From: Diplocarpon mali
Taxonomy: Eukaryota; Ascomycota; Leotiomycetes; Helotiales; Drepanopezizaceae
Length of the DNA stretch: 64,000 bases
Assembly (NCBI GenBank): GCA_024741835.1
Contig: JAENRP010000120.1
Coordinates: 56,525-120,524, forward strand
Reading direction: 5' to 3'
How positions within the stretch are numbered: the first letter of the stretch is position 1; every line of letters starts with the position of its first letter. Below are positions 55,729 through 64,000 of this stretch, one piece after another. The translations under genes were made by a program, and so were the position numbers. Below the pieces are notes generated by a model. That model ran no database searches, was not told the DNA's origin, and was given only the letters and a program-made list of their open reading frames with translations.

Positions 55729-56565
55729 ATGTCTCAATCGCCCAAAACAAAGGGCAAGCAGCTGCGCGAGCCTCCACCAGCATTATTCCTTGGCCCTCCC
55801 TCTCAAAATGCCTCTCATGTCTCCCTCCCAGGCGTTACAGCAGCTCAACCAAACCCCTCCTCCCTAAACGGCTCTCGAGCACCCCTCTCCCGCCAACGTT
55901 CACAGCGTATGCCTGGGCGTGGTAACTTCGATGGCCCTCCAGATGTAAGTGTCGGGTCAGCACTACCTCGCGCCGGGCCTCCGCGACAGCAGCAGGATGC
56001 AGAAGTCAAGAAACAGGCGGATAAGACAGATGCTCTTTGGGCAGAGATGCAAGCCACCCTTGAGGAGGTGGAGTTGAATGCTGTCAGTGGCACCCATGTC
56101 TTTGGAGCCGAACATAGTAAGGCTCTGGAGGAGTTGAGGGCTGCTCAAATCGAATTGGCGCAAGCGTGGGCGAGGAGCGAGGCTGATGGGGCCATTGAGA
56201 GCACAGACAAGGGGAGCAAGTCACTCGGAGGGAGAGGACTGGCATTTGGGAGCGAGGGCTGGAGTGCACTAGATGCTGTTGGAAGTACGGTTCCAAGTGC
56301 GAGTGGTAGGCCAGGGAGTAGTGGTATCGCGGCGGGCACGGCACACTCGATGGGGAGCAAGATGGAGGAAGAGACCGAGGCCGATATCCTGTTGTCGCGG
56401 AAGCGAAGGGAGGCCAACGACCGGTATTTCCAAAGAGTCAATGAAGGGGTACTGGAGGTTGTTGCAAAACTGGAGCATGTGGCCAGTGCTATGAAAGCCG
56501 TTGAGCGGGAGAGCAGGGACATTTGGAGAGAGAACGACAGTGCGAGGACTAGTCTCCGTGAATGA
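55729..56565 (+). CDS. Unknown protein with a C-terminal coiled coil
   Basis: A single-exon, 278-residue protein starting MSQSPKTKGKQL at the first in-frame ATG. Residues 1-85 are Pro/Ser-rich and basic (SRAPLSRQRSQRMPGR). A helical section follows (EVKKQADKTDALWAEMQATL, EHSKALEELRAAQIELAQAW), then a Gly/Ser-rich linker and a charged C-terminal helix (ADILLSRKRREANDRYFQRV, VAKLEHVASAMKAVERESRD). The last part looks conserved in composition. I do not recognise the family. Two coiled coils joined by a flexible linker suggest a structural or complex-forming protein. There is no signal peptide or membrane helix. Confidence 0.7.
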   Translation: MSQSPKTKGKQLREPPPALFLGPPSQNASHVSLPGVTAAQPNPSSLNGSRAPLSRQRSQRMPGRGNFDGPPDVSVGSALPRAGPPRQQQDAEVKKQADKTDALWAEMQATLEEVELNAVSGTHVFGAEHSKALEELRAAQIELAQAWARSEADGAIESTDKGSKSLGGRGLAFGSEGWSALDAVGSTVPSASGRPGSSGIAAGTAHSMGSKMEEETEADILLSRKRREANDRYFQRVNEGVLEVVAKLEHVASAMKAVERESRDIWRENDSARTSLRE

Positions 56566-57645
56566 AGGGTCTCAATTGAGTCTGGCATAGCGATGGAATC
56601 CAGCGTTTAGGCCTAGAATTTCAATGCTTTGAATTGCGTGTTGCTTATGTGTACTAAAGCTGTGGAATTTTTTCAACATAATCATATCACATCAAGCCGT
56701 GTTCACCACCTCAAATCTGTGCATTCCGCCCACCCGTGCTCCATAACGCCTTCAGATACGTCAGGCACTTACGTGCCAATGAAAAGACGAACCTTGTACC
56801 ATGAGCTCATTGCCATGTTGTAGAACTTATTTACTTACAGCAAAGACCACGCAACATACACTTATGTATGGACTTAGTCGCTCCCCGATCCTCGCACACT
56901 TCCAGAAAACCCCAAGCCATGGTCTGCAGCGATTATATTAGACCCAAATCTCAGCCAAAATATATATAGATATTTGTGTAGCACATACGAGTCTTTCTTT
57001 CTGTCCATGAACTGTGGGAACAGCTGATGGCAGTAGGCGGAGGTACAGATAAATAAAAGGAACACCAGGAGTGCGGATTGGAAGTTGAATATAGCAGTCT
57101 GCACAATTTAGCATGTGCGCTAGTAGATCGTATGCTTTTTGAAGATCAGGCTCTTAACTCACCATGTTTGCGCCGTTGAGTTCTGGCAGAGAACGACAGG
57201 ACTGTAATCACAATGATGTGCCTTCGCCTCAGGTCTTAGAGAGCGCGATTTGATGATGGACGGGACACATATTGGACCAGATCGGTGCTCGGAGAAACCA
57301 TAAACGCCGTCGCGCCGGAGCTAGTAAGGTCTCTCGCTATCGCCAAGAAACCCAGAAGACTGGCGATTTCTCCTTGTCACCAACTACCTTTCAATTTGAT
57401 CCAGAGACACCCATTAAATATTTCAAGTTCTTGGAGGGCTAATTAATCGCGATACGGAGCAATTCAAGGATACCCGTGCATTCAAAGCCTCCAACAATAC
57501 CCGAACGAGGCCGATCCTTGCGCAAAACTCGGGGTCCTGCTTTGCTCCTGGCATTCAGCGGTATTCAGTTCCAGCGTCAGCAGTTCACCCGAATCTGGGA
57601 GCTTTTTCTTACTTTTTATCTTGCAAATCAATTCCTTGTTGCAAT
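56566..57645. other. Intergenic region without a supported gene
   Basis: AT-rich stretch of about 1.1 kb between two plus-strand genes. Only short frames; nothing recognised. Confidence 0.5.
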
Positions 57646-58144
57646 ATGGAACCAAGGGCTCGGGTTGGTAAGAATCGCGGGCAGCAAAACTTCGCAGACC
57701 AAGAGCGTAGGCTATACCGCTTCTCAGCCAGACACTCTCTCACAAGTAACAGTTCAGCACTTTCTGTACGCTCACGGCGATGCCCATGACTCCCTCGAGA
57801 GCACGAAGCGAGTCTTCGATGAGCTTCTCACGGACTTCGTCACGGAGCTCTGCTTTGAAGCGCACCGCTCCGCCTCCCTCTCGGGCCGCCAGAAGATCAA
57901 GCTCGACGATATAAAGTTCGCCTGCAGGAAAAATCCCATGTACTTGGGCAAAATCGAAGAAACTGTCCACAAGAAAGATGAGATTGATAAGGCGCGCAAG
58001 CTACTCGACCATAACGATGACAAAATTACGAAATCGAATGTGAAGGAACTTGTAGAGGAACCCCTGGGCGATGCAGATGATGATATGGACATTGACATGC
58101 GGACGGCTGGTGGAAAGAGCAATGGCACCGGAGCTGGGCGTTAA
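57646..58144 (+). CDS. TAF13: TFIID subunit TAF13
   Basis: Histone-fold subunit of the general transcription factor TFIID; it pairs with TAF11. Exons 57646-57706 and 57753-58144, with a 46-nt intron (GTAGGC...ACAG), join MEPRARVGKNRGQQNFADQE to LQHFLYAHGD, giving 150 residues. The histone fold shows LYAHGDAHDSLESTKRVFDE, LLTDFVTELCFEAHRSA and KLDDIKFACRKNPMYLGKIE, followed by a charged tail KKDEIDKARKLLDHNDDKIT and a disordered acidic end (DADDDMDIDM). An open frame reaches back to 57476 through the intron, but its N-terminus is unlike the family and would retain the intron, so it is not used. Confidence 0.92.
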
Positions 58145-59513
58145 ATTCTTGTGATCATGATTGTACGATGACGACAAGTGCCAGCGGACGACGGACTTCT
58201 GCCTTCTTATAGAGAGAGGTTTGATTTGATCTCTGCAGCTTCCCTCAATGGAGCTGTGAGTGGGCTTCCAAATCACAAAATGCATATTCGATGGCGTCTC
58301 AAGGTCGGCGGCAACCAGGAGGAGTTATATGGTCGCATGATGCACCGATACCCGGCACAAGCCACGGATTTCCTACAGAATGATGATCGATTTGGGCACC
58401 GATTGAGATGCTTTTCGTGAAGCTGTGTGCTTTTTGCGATGTTGGGAGAGGAAAGAGTTGACTGTGAGCACAGCTAGGCCCTGACGCTTCTGTCAGAATT
58501 GGATACATTAGATGCACCAAGTTTGCAAGCGCAGCTGCGACTCAGTTCAATTAACGACATTGTGTTCGCCAGCGGTGGGATATGCGTGCCCTACGAGAGG
58601 GCTGTGAGGTTACAGTAAGTCTTCGCTGACATTTGGAGCTACTTGCATTGGCAATTTTGCAGCTGGCAATTATTCACTCTCTTCTCTCCAACTAATGGAA
58701 ATACTGAGATCAACCTGAACGGTAAATTACAAACGCCAACATCTTTTGGGCATAGGGAAAGCGGAGCCAGGCCGAACCATGATAACATTGACACATTTCT
58801 GCACTAATGACGATCTAGAATCCTTACCGACTCTTGAAAAGCACCAATCCCGTGCGAGTTGTCCTCGACTAAGCCTGACCCGTCTTCTACTTCAGCAAAG
58901 GATGCGACTGTCACATGGGACCTTGAGGTCATTGACGTCGCTCATACGAAATCCAATTACATCTCCGCATGCTTGCCCCCTTGTAAGAGCAATCGGGATG
59001 ACGGCCGCCACTCATCATTGATAGTCAAGGCCTGGGCCCTGCCTCATCCGCCCCGAAAGCTCGTTGCGTTTGGGAATGGATTGATGCGGCCGCAATTGCG
59101 GGTGACTTTTACGGTATCCCTTAATCCTAAACTTTCAACCTCAGACACTATCCCCAAAGTCCTAACCTGCGATTGTAGATTTCAAGAGCGTTGCGTTGTC
59201 GCCAAATCCTCATTGTTACGTTGCCGCCGAACCTCGGGGCGCCGTACAACCCCATCCCCGAATCCAACGCCTCGCCCCATCACTCACTAGAGGACCCACT
59301 TCCGATAGCTGATTCACATGGGATTTTATTCCATCTTATCCAACCTGCCCTCTCTCCAATTTCCCTTGCAGTTTGTGTCATCCTCGAGGCGGAGAAATCT
59401 TCTGAAAGACGATTGTGGTTGTTGATCTCAGATTAAGATGTACTTGAATCGTCTATCCGAACATATACACCAATAGTCTGATCAGGAGGGAATTGAGATG
59501 AGCCTCGGTGACC
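58145..59513. other. Intergenic region without a supported gene
   Basis: About 1.4 kb between TAF13 and the transporter. A 143-codon plus frame at 58859-59290 has no recognisable motif and is not called. Confidence 0.45.
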
Positions 59514-61165
59514 ATGTCGGTCCAATATGCTCCGCCGCGCCCAATTCCTGCCTCTAAACCTCTATACGATGAACCCGAAGATTACTTGGAATCTCTGCAA
59601 AACATCCCGTCGAATTGTGACCCCGCGTTGAACGACGGCACGACCCGAGCATACCTGTCACCCAGCCAGACAAAGACGGCGGAGGCATCACTGCTACACC
59701 CAGAGGCCTTTAGAAGACTCTCAGCAAGCACCATCTCCTCCATGGGACGACCGAGAAGCCTATCGCCGTATCCCATTGCCGTAGCCGCGTCAAGGACATG
59801 GCCCGATTTCTTCTGGAATTTTTGGACCGAGAACCAGGGGATGCTGCTCGTGACGCTGTCACAGCTTTTCGGGGCGCTGATGAACGTCACTGCGAGATTG
59901 TTGGAGCTCGAGGGGGAGGGCATGCATCCTTTCCAGATCTTGTTCGCGAGACAGGGACTCACGGCCATTTTCTGCACGGCTTGGATGTGGTGGCAGAAGA
60001 CGCCTGACTTCCCGCTGGGAGCCAGAGGCACTCGTGCTCTGCTGTGTGCTAGGAGTATCTCCGGCTTCTTTGGGATCTTTGGCATGTACTAGTCAGTCTA
60101 CTCATGTTTCCAGCGGAAGGCCATACTAACATTGTACGAGCTCACTACAGTACCTCCCTGTAGCCGATGCCGTAGTTCTGACCTTTCTGGCCCCCTCGGT
60201 TGCAAGCTACGGCTGCTACATATTCCTCGGCGAGCCGTTTCCCCGAACAGCACAGTACGCGTCTCTGATCTCGCTGCTCGGCGTCGTGCTGATCGCGCGT
60301 CCGACTTCCTTCCTTACGTCCTCCAGCCCGGACACCTCCACCGTCCGCGCGAACGCAACAACAGCCGCCACGGACCCTGCAGACTCTGCCTCATTCCCCG
60401 TCCCAACTTCGGCCCAGCGCCTTTCCGCGGTGGGGATAGCTATGTTGGGCGTCCTCGGTGCCGCGGGAGCGTTCACCTCCATCCGCTGGATCGGCAACCG
60501 TGCCCACCCCCTGCTCTCGGTGAACTACTTCTCCGTTTACTGCACCGTTATCTCCATTCTTGCGCTCACACTCTCCCGGCCGCTACACATCTCCGACCTG
60601 CGCTTCGCACTCCCGGCTGGGTCGAGGCAGTGGACTATGCTGGTCTTCCTCGGCGTCTGTGGCTTCACGATGCAGTACCTCCTGACGCGGGGCCTGGCGG
60701 CAGGGGGGAGGGGTAATGGTGCTCGAGCCACTGTACGTCCTCTCTCCGATAATAATCCCTCTCCTCTTCCTCTGCATTCGCCCTTCCGTAACTTCTGCTG
60801 ACATTTTTGCGTTGCAGAACATGATATACACTAACATGATCTTCGCCCTGCTGCTAGACAAGCTAGTCTTCGGGCAGAGCCCCGGCTTGTGGAGTGTAGC
60901 AGGTAGCGCGCTGATCCTCGGTAGTGCGTTGTTCGTCGCTACCAGGAAGGTGCAGGTGCAGAGTATTCATGCTCGCCTGCAGGGTTATGGCGAGGAGGTG
61001 GGTGAGATGGGCGGGGAGGGAGAAATGGCCATGTTGGGGAGGGAAGAGAGAAACGGGCAAGAGATGGGGCTGCGGAGGCACGATGCAGATGTAGATTTAG
61101 ATGGGAGCCGCGCGAGTGGTGCTGATGCGATGGGCGATGAATCGCCGCGGCCGTCTGCTACATGA
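59514..61165 (+). CDS. EamA/drug-metabolite (DMT) superfamily transporter
   Basis: Three exons: 59514-60091, 60141-60732 and 60818-61165. The introns are 49 nt (GTCAGT...ACTAACA...CGAG) and 85 nt (GTACGT...GCAG); together they give 505 residues. The hydrophilic N-terminus runs to about residue 100. Ten or so membrane helices follow in two EamA halves. Landmarks are MLLVTLSQLFGALMNVTARL, FQILFARQGLTAIFCTAWMW, ISGFFGIFGMYYSLQYLPVA, DAVVLTFLAPSVASYGCYIF and LLGVVLIARPTSF in the first half, and LSAVGIAMLGVLGAAGAFTS, TMLVFLGVCGFTMQYLLTRG and NMIYTNMIFALLLDKLVFGQ in the second. The C-terminus is a charged cytoplasmic tail. Substrate unknown; fungal relatives of this SLC35G-like type are uncharacterised. 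The start is ATG 59514, preceded by GTGACC. Confidence 0.88.
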
Positions 61166-64000
61166 GGGTATGTTTTTGAGCCGCGCCAGTCTGGGAGCTG
61201 TAGCATTCGAGGAGTTGGAGTGTCGGGTAGCAATACCATTTTGGGCTGGTGTATAGAGTGGCCATCTACGGTCTGATATAGGTGGATACGAAACTCTCTT
61301 GGTATTTATTTCGCAATATGCTCTATGAGATGGGGAACTTGATGCCAAGAGTGCCGTGTACTAACTTGATTTGAGGTGGAAAGAAAAATTGACGTAAGGT
61401 CATGTTAACTGGTGATGTCTGTTATTTGTCTTGTGGAAGATACATGACATGTTTATCTTGCACATGATTCTTTGACCCCCATGAGAAGAGTGGAACGAAG
61501 AGGAGCGCAGTAGAGCCCTGCCGTCTACATTTCGAGCGAAAACAGCACTTGGCGTCTATTACCCTCATCAGATCAGCAGCAGCCCTCTACCGATGTCCAA
61601 GTCGTACTTGCACAAAGCGATCATGTCGTTGAAAGGGCAGATCCCAGCCAACGCACAAACAAGGGCAAAGGAGGGATTGGCAGCGAGGCCGATTGTTGGA
61701 TGTGTAGCCCCCGAGAGAAAGCCCCTCTCAACCGCTCGTATGCGAGCATAGAAGCTCGCGGGTGCTTATGCGAGGATGCGCCAGTGAGCGTGAGAACCCG
61801 AGCGTGACATCGCGGCAGGGTCACTTGCCCAAGCCATACTGACTCACTCGCCCGAGTCCTGGGGCCAGAGGCTCTGGAAGCGTGGGAGGCGAGCCTGCTT
61901 GCATACATGCGTCGACTCGCTGATGCGCAACCATCTCGCTCGAGGCGCGGCGTGTTCGGATAGTTGCAGCTCGTAGGAGGAGACAGCTGCACCGAAATGT
62001 CTGCCCACGCTGTCCGAGACGCCTCGCTGGCGCTCGGAGAGAAGAGGCGAGTCGGCGTACAGCCTGCTAAGACGGCAGTGCTTTGGGGGCAGGCTCAGGT
62101 GATGCAGAGTTCGCGCGGAGCAACAGGGATGGAGAGAGTGTGACGAGGAGCCTTTGCGAGGCTATTTGACACGAAAGTGCTGCTGAGGCTGCTCGTCGGG
62201 GGCAAATGGCGAGGAAAGACGAGGCTAGATCTCTTGGGCGTCGAGCCAAAGATTCCCGAACGTCACTCATCTTTGCCCGATACCACTAGACATTCGAGGC
62301 TAACGGATGAACTCGTCCTTGGGCATGACGAAGGTTCAGGTTACCGGTGGAAATCCCGTCGGCGCTACAGTCGACGAGGAAAATATCTAGGAGCCATCTG
62401 AACGGTGACGAAGCGTCTATTCATTAGGCGAGAGACTACTTGCATGGCTACACCTAGACAAGTATCATATACCCTCTCAGGTGAGGAAATGTGGTTTCGG
62501 AAAATAATAATGATAATACATGTTACTATCAGCACTATTGATTTACCTGCAGACCATCCCTTTATGAATGTTTCCTGCAGTCATGAAAGCCTTGTGCTGC
62601 TTCAATGGGGCAAGAAAGAAGGTCGTCGCTTGTATTCATGGGTAGCGAGAGTGTGTGCGGACTTCTCGCTCGTCGATCTCGCCTACTGTACGAAGACTTC
62701 CGAGGAATTTGTGTCGAGCAAACCTTCCGATAGCAATGAAATGAAACGCCCTAGAAGTAGCTTCGAGGGCGACGAATCGCCCTACTACTCGCTTCTCTGA
62801 CCATGGTGTTGTTTCGAGGTCTGAATGCGGCCCCTGTCGTAGTAGTTGTTGTTGTAATAGCGAGCTCGCTTATAGCGGCTTGTGGAACCCGCGACAACTC
62901 GACATATTGTTTGTTTTGACCAAGCTGAAATTCAAAACTCATGATCAAGAATGAAGTAGCCATTTTTACAAGCTGACTTTCGGTCCTTGCTATGCTTCCA
63001 AAAAGGCGATATTTCGTTCGGATGAAGATAGCCACGTTGTATCACGTGTTGTTATCCCGAACAATCTGCATCCAGACAATTCTCGTCCGCCTCACTTTTC
63101 TGGAAACAGGAGTCTTACGGTGTCATCAATGTTAGGTTGCCCTCACCAAAGTAATTAATGGCTTGGATGGCAATTTTTGGGGAGAAGGAAATCAGTTTTG
63201 TGAGCTAGGAGCGAACGCTCGTTGACCAATTGGTCGGAGCTTTGGCAAAGATATACCCGTTTGCGGTTTCATCCCGGGGATATTGATAGCGTGACCCGGG
63301 CGACTCAATGCGAGTGGCCGGTGGGAGGATCGAGGAGGGCCAGCCAAATACCCGAGACCATGGGAGGCGGGGGGCCGTTTGATGATGAGATGCAGACGTG
63401 AGACGGGAGTGCTGATGTGCGCAGCTTTCGATCATCAAAGGGGGGGGGTTTGCCTGCTTGCCCAAGTGTACTCGGACAAATCATACATGAGTGCCCTGGT
63501 GCTCTGAGTCTACGGGAGCGGCGGGAGTCGAGGTTTCTCACGGCGTCACGATAGGATTGAATCGCACGGGAGTGTCCCGACTCGGAAGCCAGATGGACGG
63601 GCCGCAAATTGCCTGTCTTCTGCGGGTGCGGGTGTAATGTGATGTAATCCTGGGAAGAGGGAACCACTGTGACGGACGTAGGCCCGGTCAGCGTGGTACT
63701 TTGGTCGAGGACCGCATCGTGACGGTGAAGGGAAAAGAGCAGCGTCCTCAAGGGTCGGTGCAGAATGAAGACTCCGTGAGAGGCGAGTGTTGGTCCAGCG
63801 GGGATGGATCGCTGCCACGAGGTGGATGAGGTTCGAGAATGCCACAGCGGTGATGAGCCGGAGGTAGTCGTAACGGAGTATCAGTACTGTATACATGGAT
63901 GCACGGATGTATGTATGTGTATGTGTATGTATATATGTATGTGTATGTGTATGTATATATGTATATGTATGTGTATGTGTATGTATATATGTATATATAT
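61166..64000. other. Gene-free right end
   Basis: No gene is supported. Frames at 61621-61992 (minus), 62405-62800 (plus) and 63305-63751 (minus) show no domain. The last contains LRPVHLASESG, too short to interpret. Confidence 0.45.
63906..64000 (+). repeat. (TATG)n/(TG)n microsatellite running off the right edge
   Basis: Alternating TATG, TGTATG and TATA units in an about 95-bp tract, with a longer-period pattern (GTATGTGTATGTGTATGTAT units) repeated three times. Confidence 0.9.

Noticed and set aside
62405..62800. 131-codon plus-strand frame
   Set aside because: No homology recognised and no splice or promoter evidence; in gene-poor sequence such a frame can arise by chance.
1..64000. 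tRNA, rRNA, CRISPR, secondary-metabolite cluster
   Set aside because: No B-box-like GGTTCGANTCC with a foldable partner, no regular spacer repeats and no PKS/NRPS/terpene synthase motifs were seen by eye; a tRNAscan-SE and antiSMASH run would settle this.

Overview
The window is nuclear DNA of a filamentous ascomycete (Pezizomycotina). The evidence is short introns of about 42-116 nt (one predicted at 215 nt) with fungal branch points (CTGAC, CTAAC), compact genes on both strands, and families typical of these fungi, such as a DUF3602 GRGGAGN protein, a SUR7-type membrane protein and a PNGase A-type amidase. I cannot name the species; the class is uncertain. No rRNA, tRNA, CRISPR array, intact transposon or biosynthetic cluster was recognised. 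Most genes are split, so exon junctions were set by eye from splice signals, reading phase and family conservation. Every gene model closes in frame unless stated otherwise.

Left part (1-14.4 kb): a partial DPB2 (DNA polymerase epsilon subunit B, minus) and a NASP/Sim3-type histone chaperone (plus) diverge from a short promoter with two MluI cell-cycle boxes. Then come an alpha/beta hydrolase (minus), a SOK1/TCP11-family protein (plus), the dynactin actin-related protein ARP1 (minus) and a DUF3602 protein (minus).

Middle (14.4-41.3 kb): a gene-poor stretch holds a decaying reading frame (16.1-17.3 kb) and a four-exon DnaJ-type cysteine-rich mini-protein (19.9-20.5 kb) whose exons are too short to stand out as ORFs. 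It is followed by a tail-anchored FHA protein (minus), an IFRD-domain protein (plus), a giant disordered Ser/Arg-rich protein with five Ala/Gly segments (plus), a secreted PI-PLC-like protein (minus) and a SUR7-family protein (plus). The 2.2 kb between the last two is strongly purine/pyrimidine asymmetric and rich in microsatellites.

Right part (41.3-64 kb): a secreted cysteine-containing repeat protein (minus) is preceded by about 0.9 kb of degenerate tandem repeat with a 150-172 bp period and then by nearly 7 kb without a convincing gene, including an AT-rich block. Next are a small unknown protein, a membrane-anchored PNGase A-type amidase, RPS23 (minus), an unknown coiled-coil protein, TAF13 and a drug/metabolite-type (EamA) transporter. 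The last 2.8 kb is gene-free and ends in a (TATG)n microsatellite.

Most genes are housekeeping: replication and chromatin (DPB2, NASP), transcription (TAF13), translation (RPS23), motility (ARP1) and membrane organisation or transport (SUR7, EamA). The regions most likely to hold something undescribed are the secreted repeat protein with its repeat array, the giant Ala/Gly-segment protein and the cryptic Cys-rich mini-protein.
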